Under the pieces are notes generated by a model. The model was given only the letters and a program-made list of their open reading frames with translations. It was not told the origin of the DNA and made no database searches. From the NCBI RefSeq assembly GCF_949987535.1, contig NC_080075.1, positions 59,803,636 through 59,867,635 on the forward strand: a DNA stretch of 64,000 nt, given 5' to 3'. Positions 45,691-59,170 of this stretch are shown in pieces. The first letter of the stretch is position 1; the number at the start of each line of letters is the position of its first letter. The position numbers were made by a program, and so were the translations under genes. The DNA comes from Balaenoptera acutorostrata. Its lineage: Eukaryota; Chordata; Mammalia; Artiodactyla; Balaenopteridae.

Positions 45691-47084
45691 CAATTCCCCC
45701 TGATATCCTGAACAGCTTCATCTTGTTTGTTTGGTATCTTGGGGGGAATGATCCACATGAGCTTACCACACTCTGAAGCCCTCCAGTTTTTAAACATTTC
45801 CAACCATTCAAATAGAGATTGTAACATCCTCACCTCTTGGTAAACAGTGAATAATGAGTATAATTTAACCACTTCTTGATGCTTAGGGTGTATTATCATC
45901 AATGTTAATTATTGTATTGTGAGGTCCTTAAAAAACATTAGGGTTGTCAGTGCCTATCCAATGTGATTCTACACTGCCAGCCTTTTATTTTATTGTCCTT
46001 TTTCTTCAGTTGTTTTTGCCTTCTCAGGACACTGGCTTCTAATACTTCCTTGTTTTCTTCCCAAAGGAAGTTGCTTGGGGGACACATCTCACCTATGGGG
46101 CAAAGTGCATGGACTTTGTGACAGCCTCCCTTATTGAATTTGATATATCCTGGATGGTTCAGGTTGTCAGAAGTCTAACTACTAGTCACATTGGATATTA
46201 CTATGAAAATATAAGTAATGCACTCTTGAAAAAATAGTATATGGAGCTTATTTTAAAAGTATTGCTTAAGTTTTATCTCATATCAATCTGATGACAAATG
46301 TTGAATAACACACAAATATATATGACAAATGTGGCACCTTGGAATCTATCCTCATATGAGATTTTCTTCTATGGAGCAGCAACTAAGTAACAGAGTTTAA
46401 ACAGCAGATTTTAAAAAAGAACAGGATAATGTCAACCTAATAGATGGTTTTAATTTATTATTTCTGTAAATCCCTTATCCAAGGCTTAATAATCTTTAAT
46501 CATGTTCTGCTCTGCCATTTAAGAAAAGTACTAATTTATTATTTGGTAGGTAGATCAATAGGGTTTACATGTTCATCTTAGAACACAAATTCTAGTGCAT
46601 TTTTTCTTCCCTAAAGCTGTTTGAACTTTACAGCCACGTTATTAGTTCTTATTAAAAATATTGCAACAATATTACCAGGGGAAATTTCTTAACTGTGTAT
46701 GAGGTAGTTCACTGAATACGCGAAGTACTCATGCCCAGGAGAATTTTAATTGAAAACACTTCTAAAAAGAAAAATAAAAACCGTGTAAATGTGCAAAGAA
46801 AGCAAAAGTCATAATACTTAGCAAAATGTAATTTCATAACTTAAATAACATTGATGGCAGAAAGCGTGGGGAATTTGCCTGTACTGGAAAGGAGAGTGTG
46901 AGAATGGACTTGGTTCCAGCCTGTGTGAATCATGCCTGGTGAGTGGTGGCAGAGCACCATGCTCCTTACTTCTGCTTGAAGTTTCTTGAAGTTCTTCCCA
47001 TCTTTACCACCTCTGCTGCAGGACCAGTGCTGAGTAAAATGCTAAGATGCTAAGAGGATATGATTCATATCCTCTTAGACCTTA
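45691..47084. other. Repeat-poor AT-rich sequence
   Basis: About 1.4 kb in which I recognise no repeat and no supported exon. Confidence 0.35.
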
Positions 47085-47335
47085 TTGCAGGGCAAGCTCT
47101 AGAGTCACACTGCCTGGGTTCATATCTTGGCTTTTTAGTTAACTGGCTTGGTTGCTTTGAGCAAGTCACTGAACTACTCTGGGCCTTAGTTTCCTCATCT
47201 AAATAAAAAAAAAGGGTTATGCCTCATAATCTTGTCATGAAGGCTAGGTGAGTTAATACATATAAAGCCCTTGGATCAGTGCCTGGCACAGTAATAAATA
47301 CGGCATATTAATAAGTATCAGCAATTAAAGGTACT
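47085..47335 (+). repeat. MIR SINE (sense)
   Basis: GAGTCACACTGCCTGGGTTC, GCAAGTCACTGAACTACTCT, TTAGTTTCCTCATCTAAATA, GTGAGTTAATACATATAAAG and CAGTGCCTGGCACAGTAATA. Nearly complete. Confidence 0.85.
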
Positions 47336-47430
47336 AGACTACAAGCTCTTTGAGGTCACTGGTTGTATATTTAAAATTGCTGTATCTAGCACGGCACACA
47401 GCAGAGGTTTAGTGTGTAGGTTGAATATTT
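47336..47430 (+). repeat. L2 3' end (sense)
   Basis: CTACAAGCTCTTTGAGGTCA...CTGTATCTAGCACGGCACAC...AGAGGTTTAGTGTG. Confidence 0.6.
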
Positions 47431-47867
47431 ATGTCACCTACTTCTGCATAGCGCATTTTCTAAGAGTCAAATGTTAATAACTGATACTAAAATTTCATAT
47501 CTACTCAATCTATTATGTAACAAGTAACCATTAGTAAAAAGTCAGGTTGAAAATAGCAGATTAAAGATACAACCCCTAAAAGAGCATTTAGATCAAAATG
47601 CTTAATAGCAAAACTTTGTTTCTATTGAGAGGAAATAAATATACGTAGATAGGTATTTTTCTTTTTTTTTTGGCCGCGGGGCATATGGGATCTTTTTTTT
47701 TTTAATTTTAAAATTTTATTTTATTTATTTTTTATACAACAGGTTCTTATTAGCCATCAATTTTACACACATCAGTGTATACATGTCAATCCCAGTCGCC
47801 CAATTCAGCACACCACCATCCCCAACCCTCCATGGTTTTCCCCCCTTGGTGTCCATACATTTGTTCT

Positions 47868-50800
47868 CTACATCTGTGTCTCAACTTCTGCCCTGCAAAC
47901 CAGTTCATCTGTACCATTTTTCCAGGTTCCACATACATGCGTTAATATACGATATTTGTCTTTCTCTTTCTGACTTACTTCACTCTGTATGACAGTCTCT
48001 AGATCCATCCACGTCTCGACAAATAACTCAATTTCGTTCCTTTTTATGGCCGAGTAATATTCCATTGTACATATGTACCACATCTTCTTTATCCATTCAT
48101 CTGTCGCTGGACACTTAGGTTGCTTCCATGACCTGGCTATTGTAAATAGTGCTGCAATGAACATTGGGGTGCATGTGTCTTTTTGAATTATGGTTTTCTC
48201 TGGATATATGCCCAGTAGTGGGATTGCTGGATCATAAGGTAATTCTATTTTTAGTGATTTAAGGAACCTCCATACTGTTCTCCATAGTGGCTGTATCAAT
48301 TTACATTCCCACCAACAGTGCAAGAGGGTTCCCTTTTCTCCACACCCTCTCCAGCATTTGTTGTTTGTAGATTTTCTGATGATGCCCATTCTAACTGGTG
48401 TGAGGTGATACCTCATTGTAGTTTTGATTTGCATTTCTCTAATAATTAGTGATGTTGAGCAGCTTTTCATGTGCTTCTTGGCCATCTGTGTGTCTTCTTT
48501 GGAGAAATGTCTATTTAGATCTTCTGCCCATTTTTGGATTGGGTTGTTTGTTTCTTTAATTTTGAGCTGCATGAGCTGTTTATATATTTTGGATATTAAT
48601 CCTCTGTCCATTGATTCGTTTGCAAATATTTTCTCCCATTCTGAGGGTTGTCTTTTCGTCTTGTTTATGGTTTCCTTTGCTGTGCAAAACCTTTGAAGTT
48701 TCATTAGTTCCCATTTGTTTATTTTTGTTTTTATTTGCATTACTCTAGGAGGTGGATCAAAAAAGATCTTGCTGTGACTTATGTCAAAGAGTGTTCTTCC
48801 TAGGTTTTCCTCTAAGAGTTTTATAGTGCCCAGTCTTACATTTAGGTCTTAAATACATTTTGAGTTTATTTTTGTGTATGGTGTTAGGGAGTGTTCTAAT
48901 TTCATTCTTTTACATGTAGCTGTCCAGTTTTCCCAGCACCACTTATTGAAGAGACTGTCTTTTCTCCATTGGATATCTTTGCCTCCTTTGTCATAGATTA
49001 GTTGACCATAGGTGCACGGGTTTATCTCTGGGCTTTCTATCTTGTTCCATTGATATGTGTTTCTGTTTTTGTGCCAGTACCATATTGTCTTGATTACTGT
49101 AGCTTTGTAGTATAGTCTGAAGTCAGGGAGTCTGATTCCTCCAGCTCCGTTTTTTTCCCTCAAGACTGCTTTGGCTATTCGGGGTCTTTTGTGTCTCCAT
49201 ACAAATTTTAAGATTTTTTGTTCTAGTTCCGTTAAAAATGCCATTGGTAATTTGATGGGGATTGCATTGAATCTGTAGATTGCTTTGGGTAGTATAGTCA
49301 TTTTCACAATATTGATTCTTCCAGTCCAAGAACATGGTATATCTCTCCATCTGTTGGTATCATCTTTAATTTCTTTCATCAGTGTCTTATAGTTTTCTGC
49401 ATACAGGTCTTTTGTCTCCCTAGGTACGTTTATTCCTAGGTATTTAATCCTTTTTGTTGCAATGGTAAAAGGGAGTGTTTCCTTAATTTCTATTTCAGTT
49501 TTTTCTTCATTAGTGTATAGGAATGCAAGAGATTTCTGTGCATTAATTTTGTGTCCTGCAACTTTACCAAATTCATTGATTAGCTCTAGTAGTTTTCTTG
49601 TGGCATCTTTAGGATTCTCTATGTATAGTATGATGTCATCTGCACACAGTGACAGTTTTACTTCTTCTTTTCCAATTTGTATTCCTTTTACTTCTTTTTC
49701 TTCTCTGATTGCCATGGCTAGGGCTTCCAAAACTATGTTGAATAATAGTGGTGAGAGTGGACATCCTTGTCTTGTTCCTGATCCTAGAGGAAATGCTTTC
49801 AGTTTTTCACCATTGAGAATGATGTTTGCTGTGGGTTTGTCATATATGGCCTTTATTATGTTGAGGTAGGTTCCCTCTATGGCCACTTTCTGGAGAGTTT
49901 TTATCATAAATGGGTGTTGAATTTTGTCAAAAGCTTTTTCTGCATGTATTGAGATGATCCTATGGTTTTTCTTCTTCAATTTGTTAATATGGTGTATCAC
50001 ATTGATTGATTTGCGTATATTGAAGAATCCTTGCATCCCTGGAATAAATCCCACTTGATCATGGGGTGTGATCCTTTTAATGTGTTGTTGGATTCTCTTT
50101 GCTAGTATTTTGTTGAGGATTTTTGCATCTATATTCATCAGTGATATTGGGCTTTAATTTTCTTCTTTTGTAGTGTCTTTGTCTGGTTTTGGTATCAGGG
50201 TGATGGTGGCCTCATAGAATGAGTTTGGGAGTGTTCCTTCCTCTGCAATTTTTTGGAAGAGTTTGAGAAGGATGGGTGTTAGCTCTTCTCTAAATGTTTG
50301 ATAGAATTCACCTGTGAAGCCATCTGGTCCTGGAATTTTGTTTGTTGGAAGATTTTAAATCACAGTTTCAATTTCATTACTTGTGATTGGTCTGTTCATA
50401 TTTTCTATTTCTTCCTGGTTCAGTCTTGGAAGGTTATACCTTTATAAGAATTTGTCTATTTCTTCCAGGTTGTCCATTTTGTTGGCATAGAGTTGCTTGT
50501 AGTAGTCTCTTAGGGTGCTTTGTATTTCTGTGGTGTCTGTTGTAACTTCTCCTTTTTCATTTCTAATTTTATTGATTTGAGTCCTCTCCTTCTTTTTCTT
50601 GATGAGTCTGGCTAATGGTTTATCAATTTTGTTTATCTTCTCAAAGAACCAGCTTTTAGTTTTATTGATCTTTGCTATTGTTTTCTTTGTTTCTATTTCA
50701 TTTATTTCTGCTCTGATCTTTATGATTTCTTTCCTTCTGCTAACTTTGCGTTTTGTTTTTTCTTCTTTCTCTAGTTCCTTTAGGTGTAGGGTTAGATTGC

Positions 50801-51740
50801 TTATTTGAGAGTTTTCTTGTGTCCTGAGGTAGGCTTGTATAGCTATAAACTTCCGTCTTAGAACTGCTTTTGCTGCATGCCATAGGTTTTGGATCGTTGT
50901 GTTTTCATTGTCATTTGTCTCTAAGTATTTTTTGAATTCCTCTTTGGTTTCTTCAGTGATCTCTTGGTTATTTAGTAACATATTGTTTAACCTCCATGTG
51001 TTTGTGTTTTTTATGTTTTTTTCCCTGTAATTCATTTTGAATCTCATAGCGCTGTGGTCAGAAAAGATGCTTGATACGATTTCAATTTTCTTAAATTTAC
51101 TGAGGCTTGATTTTTGACCCAAGATGTGATCTATCCTGGAGAATGTTCTGTGCGCACTTGAGAAGAACGTGTAATCTGCTGTTTTTGGATGGAATGTCCT
51201 ATAAATATCAATTAAATCTATCTGGTCTATTGTGTCATTTAAAGCTTCTGTTTCCTTATTTATTTTCTGTTTGGATGATCTGTCCATTGGTGTAAGTGAG
51301 GTGTTAAAGTCCCCCACTATTATTGTGTTACTGTCGATTTCCTCTTTTAGAGCTGTTAGCGGTTGCCTTATGTATTGAGGTGCTCCTATGTTGGGCGCAT
51401 ATATATTTATAATTGTTATATCTTCTTCTTGGATTGATCCTTTGATCATTATGTAGTGTCCTTCCTTCTCTCTTGTAACATTCTTTATTTTAAAGTCTAT
51501 TTTATCTGATATGAGTATTACTACTCCAGCTTTCTTTTGATTTCCATTTGCATGGAATATCTTTTTCCATCCCTTCACTTTCAGTCTGTATGTATCCCTA
51601 GGTCTGAAGTGAGTCTCTTGTAGACAACATATATATGGGTCTTGTTTTTGTATCCTTTCAGCAAGCCTGTGTCTTTTGGTTGGAGCATTTAATCCATTCA
51701 CGTTTAAGGTAATTATCGATATGTATGTTCCTGTTACCAT
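47868..51740 (-). pseudogene. L1 copy B ORF2, in-frame nonsense codons only
   Basis: From the ATG at 51740 to the stop at 47868 the length is exactly 1291 codons, and the three long open blocks (51740-50442, 50138-48849, 48740-47868) share one frame. TAA codons interrupt it at 50439-50441, 50355-50357, 50154-50156 and 48846-48848. I see no net frameshift. The endonuclease N-terminus keeps [17 protein letters not shown] and SDHS motifs. In the RT active site the usual FADD reads CADD at about residue 700. The C-terminus keeps C-x3-C-x7-H-x4-C near residue 1130. Inactive as it stands. Confidence 0.9.
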
Positions 51741-51799
51741 TTTCTTAATTGTTTTGGGTTTTTTTTTTGTAGGTCCTTTTCTTCTCTTGTTTTTCCCAC

Positions 51800-52705
51800 T
51801 TAGAGAAGTTCCTTTAGCATTTGTTGTAGAGCTGGTTTGGTGGTGCTGAATTCTCTTAGCTTTTGCTTGTCTGTAAAGCTTTTGATTTCTCCATCAAATC
51901 TAAATGAGATCCTTGCTGGGTAGAGTAATCTTGGTTGTAGCTTCTTCCCTTTCATCACTTTAAGTATATCATGCCACTCCCTTCTGGCTTGTAGAGTTTC
52001 TGCTGAGAAATCAGCTATTAACCTTATGGGAGTTCCCTTGTATGTTATTTGTCGTTTTTCCCTTGCTGCACTGAATAATATTTCTTTGTCTTTAATGTTT
52101 GCCACTTTGATTACTATGTGTCTTGGCATGTTTCTCCTTGGGTTTATCCTGTATAGGACTCTCTGCGCTTCCTGGACTTGGGTGGCTATTTCCTTTCCCA
52201 TGTTAGGGAATTTTTCAAGTATAATCTCTTCAAATATTTTCTCTGGTCCTTTCTCTCTCTCTTCTCCTTCTGGGACCCCTATAATGCAAATGTTGTTGCG
52301 TTTAATGTTGTCCCAGAGGTCTTTTAGGCTGTCTTCATTTCTTTTCATTCTTTTTTCTTTATTGTGTTCCACCGCAGTGAATTCCACCATTCTGTCTTCC
52401 AGGTCACTTATCTGTTCTTCTTCCTCAGTTATTCTGCTATTGATTCCTTCTAGTGTATTTTTCAATTCAGTTGTTGTGTTGTTCATCTCTATTTGTTTGT
52501 TCTTTAATTCTTCTAGGTCTTTGTTAAACATTTCTTGCATCTTCTTGATCTTTGCCTCCATTCTTTTTCCGAGGTCCTGGATCATCTTGACTATCATTAT
52601 TCTGGATTCTTTTTCTGGAAGGTTGCCTATCTCCACTTCATTTAGTTGTTTTTCTGGGGTTTTATCTTGTTCCTTCATCTGGTACATAGCCCTCTGCCTT
52701 TTCAT
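51800..52705 (-). CDS. L1 copy B ORF1, intact 301-codon frame
   Basis: Uninterrupted from the ATG at 52705 to the stop ending at 51800. ORF1 protein coats L1 RNA as a trimer with nucleic-acid chaperone activity. The layout matches the family: a charged N-terminus, a coiled coil over roughly residues 35-125 with [21 protein letters not shown] heptads, an RRM from about 137 ([14 protein letters not shown]) and a C-terminal domain from about 215 ([39 protein letters not shown]). The length is close to other mammalian ORF1 proteins (about 300-340). It ends 59 bp before the ORF2 start. The truncated 5' UTR makes expression doubtful unless driven from outside. It could be read as a transposon relic, not a host gene. 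Confidence 0.85.
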   Translation of the reverse strand: MKRQRAMYQMKEQDKTPEKQLNEVEIGNLPEKESRIMIVKMIQDLGKRMEAKIKKMQEMFNKDLEELKNKQIEMNNTTTELKNTLEGINSRITEEEEQISDLEDRMVEFTAVEHNKEKRMKRNEDSLKDLWDNIKRNNICIIGVPEGEEREKGPEKIFEEIILEKFPNMGKEIATQVQEAQRVLYRINPRRNMPRHIVIKVANIKDKEILFSAAREKRQITYKGTPIRLIADFSAETLQARREWHDILKVMKGKKLQPRLLYPARISFRFDGEIKSFTDKQKLREFSTTKPALQQMLKELL

Positions 52706-52779
52706 CTTGTCTATCTTTCTGTGAATGTGGTTTTTGTTCCACAGGCTGCAGGATTGTAGTATTTCTTGCTGCTGCTATC

Positions 52780-52792
52780 TGCCCTCTGGTGG
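52780..52792 (-). promoter_or_regulatory. CTCF-consensus match in L1 copy B 5' UTR
   Basis: TGCCCTCTGGTGG, identical to the match in copy A at 30336-30348 and retained in the short remaining 5' UTR. Consensus match only. Confidence 0.4.
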
Positions 52793-53199
52793 ATGTGGCT
52801 ATCTAAGAGGCTTGTGTAAGTTTCATGAATGGAGGGACTGGTGGTGGGTAGAGCTTGGCATATGGGATCTTAATTCCCTGACCAGAGATCGAACCCATGC
52901 CCCTTGCAGTGGAAGTGCAGAATCCTAACCACTTGACCACCAGGGAATTCCCCCTAGATATGTATTTATAGGCACAGTTCTTATGACAAAACACCTATCT
53001 TAAAATATCGGTCTGTTTTTGGCTATTCAATGAATGATCTACTTTTAAAGACTGAAACTTTGATCAAGTATTTTACATCACCTTCTCAATGGACTGACCA
53101 CCATTCTTATTCCTACCCAAATCTTACAATCCCAATCTCCTTCACCTTATTCTACTTTTTTCCCCATAGGCACAGAGCACTTTATTATATTATATTATA

Positions 53200-53375
53200 T
53201 GTGATTCAGTTATTTTTTATGCTTGTTATTTAACATCTGTTTTCCTCAGCTAGAAAGAGCTACGTGAGGGCAGTTATCTTTGTTTGGTTCACTAATGTAT
53301 CCTAAGTGCTTGGAATAGCACTTGGCTTAATAGTATTTAGACTTAATAAATCTTTATTGGACAAATGAATGAACT
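53200..53375 (+). repeat. L2 3' end (sense)
   Basis: CTAGAAAGAGCTACGTGAGG, CTAATGTATCCTAAGTGCTT and GGAATAGCACTTGGC...TTATTGGACAAATGAATGAA match the L2 terminus. Confidence 0.7.
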
Positions 53376-54059
53376 GATCCCATAGGCTTAATTATTTAAA
53401 TCTTTCCCTTCTCTGTAGTGAAAACACAGTTACATTTGAGGGCACAGGACTTTCTATGTGCCCTCATATGGGTTCTACTTCTTCTACCCCTAGTTAACCA
53501 GGTTACTCATATCAGTTCAGCTGAGATGAAACTTTCCTTGATAAAAGTGAAATTAAATGCTGCTAAAATTTGATCCCCAACATAATGAGAAATACTAAAA
53601 CAGCAAAGGAACACAGTGTTTGAAGATAGAGTATGATTGTCCAAAGGATTTTATGTCAACAAATCAAAATATCAGCTTCCAAGTATACTGTGGGGCTTAA
53701 TTTTATTTCTCTTCCTAAGAAAGCTGTAGCTGTTTATACCTATGTTCATTTCTCAATAGGCAGTCACTAAATTTCTTGCCTGGATCTGGAAACACTTACT
53801 AAACTGTGTGTGTGTGTGTGTGTGTGAGTGTGTATGTGTGTTCAGTTGGAGGTAGGGGAGGGTGTTGTAATAGGGCCAGATTCTAATTTTTGAGTGGTGT
53901 ACTTCATACAACACAGAATCACATGTGGAGCTACCCAATATCTTATATTTGACTTCAGATTTTGTTCTTATCTTAACTAAACAGCTTAACTGTATATAGA
54001 TGTAGATATAGGTATAGTTATAAATAGTGAAAGAAAGAGAGAGAATGAACAGACCTTCA
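53376..54059. other. Intergenic sequence with a (GT)n at 53805-53842
   Basis: An interrupted GT repeat of about 38 bp lies at 53805-53842. The rest is unassigned. Minus-strand frames here run through the dinucleotide repeat and are artefacts. Confidence 0.5.
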
Positions 54060-54575
54060 GTGTACGATTTCATGAGTTTTGATAAATGACCCATATGACC
54101 ACAATTGCAGTGAAGATGCTGGACATTTCTGTCACTCCAGAAAGTTTCCTTGTACTTATTTCCAATTAATTCCCAAACCTATAGGCAACCATTGCTAAGA
54201 TTTCAATCACTTTAGGTTGAATTTGAATTCTTTTGAATTTCATATACATGGAATTATGTAGTGTATACTCTGTATCTGGCTTCTTTTGCTAAGTATAAAA
54301 TTTTAAAATTCATTCACATTGTTATGTGTATCAGTAGTTAATTAAAATTTTTTAAAGTGGTATTTAGTTATATAAATATAGCCCTATTTGTTTATTCTGT
54401 CTTCTGTTGATGGGCATTTGAATTGTTTGCAGTTTTTGGTTATTATGTAAAGAGCTACTTGAGCAAGTCATTTTGTGGACATATGGACATATTTTTCTCA
54501 AACATACATTTTCATTTCTCTTAGGTAAATATGTAGGTGTGGAACTGCTGTGTCATGGTAGATGAATTCTTAGCT
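54060..54575 (-). mobile_element. Ancient antisense L1M, 3' part
   Basis: TGCAGTGAAGATGCTGGACA, TTCATATACATGGAATTATG, TTCTGTTGATGGGCATTTGA and TAGGTGTGGAACTGCTGTGT follow antisense L1 3'UTR/ORF2 text. No frame remains. Confidence 0.6.
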
Positions 54576-55128
54576 CTGTAAGTAAGTGTTAAACTTAAGA
54601 TTAAAAGAAACTGACAAACCTGATGCCTTTTTATTACTATAATAATATGAGAGCTGCCCAGCTGCATCCTACAGCCATTATTTTGATATAGCAAATTTTC
54701 TTAGTTTAATACCTTCTGATATGAATTTCTAAAAATAGACTGAATCTAATTGGCATACTATTACATAAAACTTCACTTAAGTCTTATATAATTCAAATAT
54801 AGGGTAATTCAAATATAGGGTAAAATACTGTAAATGTTTTTTTTTTTTTTTGATATGCCTGTGTAATACGTTGCATCCCTACAGGGCATATGTCTGGTTA
54901 TGACATGATTCTGTAGGATGCTGCTCTAGGTCCTTTTATCTTGACTAAAATAGTCAGGAAGGATCCAGCTAGTAGAGGTTTCCGTATATTATAATACCAA
55001 GAACTCTATGGAGATGTTATCAATGTTGAGTTGAGAAGGCTAAGCTCACCATATGTATGAGAACTATGGAGGGACAGGGTTTTCTTTTCTCCATATCCTC
55101 TTTCCTTCGTTTATCTCAGTTAGGTAAT
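54576..55128. other. Intergenic sequence with a 16-bp tandem duplication
   Basis: TAATTCAAATATAGGG is repeated exactly at 54789-54804 and 54805-54820. Otherwise nothing recognised. Confidence 0.45.
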
Positions 55129-55284
55129 TGCATGTGATTTTATTTATTTGTATTATTTTTTTCTTTTAAAAATTTATTTTATTGAAGTATAGTTGATTTA
55201 CAGTGTGTTAATTTCTGCTGTACAGCAAAGTGATTCGGTTATACATATATATACATTCTTTTTCATATTCTGCAAGTGATTTTA
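55129..55284 (-). mobile_element. Very short L1 3' end with 14-bp TSD
   Basis: The plus strand reads TTATTGAAGTATAGTTGATT...CAGCAAAGTGATTCGGTTAT: about 128 bp of L1 3' UTR in antisense. The duplications TGCATGTGATTTTA (55129-55142) and TGCAAGTGATTTTA (55271-55284) differ at one base. Confidence 0.8.
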
Positions 55285-55429
55285 GACAAGTGCTAAGGCC
55301 ATAACTGCTGTTTTGTGGATTGGCGTATTGAAATTACTTGTGAAGTAGGAATTTTTTAAAATTAATAATAGTTAAGGCAGTAATGTGTATATATGGATGT
55401 TCCAGTACCTATGAAGTGCCCAGTGAGCC

Positions 55430-57179
55430 TCTTTCCAATTGTATCCTTCTTCCTCCTCTGCTTCCAGGAATAATTACAATCTTGAATTTTGTGGTTAGCA
55501 TTTCCTTACTTTTCTTTACAGCCTTACCTTCTATGTTCTCATATAATGTATAGCTTACATTCACATGTTTTTGACATTTGTATGAAAGGAAACATATTGT
55601 ATGTATCCTGAGACTTGCTTTGTTCACTTTTAATTTTAGATTTATTCATATTGATACATGTAGTTATAGTTCATTCATTTGTTCTTTGAGCATTTGGTAG
55701 TTCATCTCTCCTCTTGGTAAAAATTTGAATTGTTTCTAGTTTTTCTTTTCCTTGCTGTTAAAAACAAAGATGTTCTAATAAGTTTATACATGTCACCCGG
55801 TGAATATGTATATGCAAAACTCTAGAGTATAATCTTTGGAGTGGAAATTGATGGGTCATGGGACATGCGAATTTCCATTTTTCTCGATTTTTTTTTTTGC
55901 TAGATAAATTGTTTTTTGCTGGACAATTTTTTGCTAGACAAATTGTTTTCCAAAGTAGTCATATTAATTTATACTCTCACCGTTAGTGTATTAAAAATTC
56001 CCTTCGTGTCAGCACTTCTTATTGTTTGCTTTTTAAATTTTTTGTCAGTTTGGTACATTTAAAATGGAATCTCATGGTTTGATTTACATTTTCCTGATTA
56101 CTAATGAGAGTAGAGTGCCTTTTATAATTTTGTGTTTGTATTTCTGCTTCTGTGAAGTGTCTGCTTGCTTTTTGCCCATTTTTCTAATAGGTTTTTCTTT
56201 TTCTTATTATTTGTACGTTTTCTTTTTTAACTCCTTTGTGGATTATATGTGTTGCACATCACTTCTCCTAGTTCTTAATTTTAAAGTAGTTGAATTTATC
56301 AATCTTTTCCTTTGGGATCCACGCTGCTTTGTCCTGTTAAAAAAAATTCTTCCTTGTCTGGAGTTCATAAAGAAATTCACCTATGTTTTCTTCCAGAAAA
56401 ATTTTAAGTTTTCCTCTTTTTATTTACATCCTTCAATTTTATTTTTTTCCATATGAAAAACCATTTGTTCCAGCACAATTTACTGCCTGGTCCTTCCTGT
56501 TCCTCTATTTCTATCACATATGATGTTTGTACATATGCATAAAACATATGCATATGTCCTTGGACTGTCTGCTGAGTTCTATTGATCTATTTTTCTCTTC
56601 CTATGCTAATATCACACAGTTACATTTGGTTACAAAATGCTAAGCATTATTGCAGCAATAACTAACTGAATAGCCTCTTTAAACAGTTCCCTCCTTTGTA
56701 GTCTTTAGAAAAGTTTGCACAAAATTAGAATGGTTTGTTCTTTGAACATTTGGTAGAAACTTGCCTATAAAGCTATCTGGGTATGAAGATGCTCAATTAC
56801 TGATTAAATTCATTTTGTTAGAGGAATTTTCAGGTTGGTATAGTGTTAATATTCTTTTACATTTTCATTCTCTGTTGCATCTGTAATTGTGTTCTTATTT
56901 TAATCACATTTTAGTTTAATTGTGCTTTCTCTTTCTCTTTCTTTTTTCCCCTTGATTAATATTGCTAAGATTGTCAGTTTAGTATTCTTTTTAAAAAACC
57001 AACTTAAGTCTTATTTAGTTTTCTTTATTATACCTTTATTGTCTATTTAAATTAATTTTTGTCCTTATCATCTTTATTTGAATTTCTTTGAGCTTATTAT
57101 AGTGTTCTTTTTCTTTTTTTAAAATTGCAGTATAGTTGATTTGTAATGTTTCAGGTTACAGTAAAGTGATTCAGATATA

Positions 57180-57228
<49 letters not shown>

Positions 57229-57550
57229 TCTTTTTCAGATTCTTTTCCATTATAGGTTATTACAAGATATTGAATATAGCTTCCTGTGCTGTACAGTAGG
57301 TCCTTGTTATTTATCTGTTTTATATATATAGTAGTATCTGTTAATCCCAAATTCCTAATTTATCCATATATCATTCTTTTTTGATGACTTAAATTGAGTG
57401 CTTAGACTACTGTATTTGTTTTTAGCCATTCTTATTTAGTAATATAATCATTTCTGACTACCCATTTATCTCAAAGTACCATTTTAGCTGTATCCCACAA
57501 GTTACAATATGTGGGAATTTTCTCTTTTGTTTAGTTATAAGCATTTTCTC
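55430..57550 (-). mobile_element. Ancient antisense L1M, interrupted by a younger L1
   Basis: Degenerate antisense ORF2 text runs from C-terminal (CATTTGTTCTTTGAGCATTT near 55675) through RT (ACTTGCCTATAAAGCTATCT near 56760) to endonuclease-side text (AGCTGTATCCCACAAGTTAC near 57487). A younger L1 3' fragment (57115-57373) sits in the middle. No open frame. Confidence 0.6.
57115..57373 (-). mobile_element. L1 3' end (antisense) carrying an expanded (TG)n(TA)n
   Basis: Plus strand GCAGTATAGTTGATTTGTAA...TTTCAGATTCTTTTCCATTA...TACAGTAGGTCCTTGTTATT. At 57176-57227 the short TA tract of this family has expanded to TG/TA repeats. Nested in the older L1M. Confidence 0.75.
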
Positions 57551-57579
57551 ATTTCATTTTTTTGGACCTTTTATTTCTT

Positions 57580-59170
<1,591 letters not shown>

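Larger units (their letters stand above)
47680..52871 (-). mobile_element. L1 copy B: young LINE-1, 5' truncated, with 15-bp TSD
   Basis: Minus-strand LINE-1 of about 5.16 kb (47695-52856) flanked by perfect 15-bp copies of GGCATATGGGATCTT (47680-47694 and 52857-52871). It contains about 190 bp of 3' UTR with A-rich tail, ORF2, ORF1 and only about 150 bp of 5' UTR, and begins mid-UTR at the sequence corresponding to 30392-30403 of copy A. Same subfamily as copy A and visibly very similar, so probably close in age. Lacking most of its promoter, it is unlikely to be self-transcribed. Confidence 0.92.
47646..52968 (-). mobile_element. Short tRNA-derived SINE split by L1 copy B
   Basis: The tail-side part is at 47661-47694 (T run, then GGCCGCGGGGCATATGGGAT). 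The head-side part is at 52872-52954 (CCTGACCAGAGATCGAACCC through CCACCAGGGAATTCCCC, containing the B-box complement). Removing the L1 restores a continuous antisense SINE of about 115 bp, shorter than the other copies and of a different tRNA-derived subfamily. Its own imperfect duplication is TAGATAGGTATTT (47646-47658) and TAGATATGTATTT (52955-52967), 12 of 13 identical. Confidence 0.85.
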
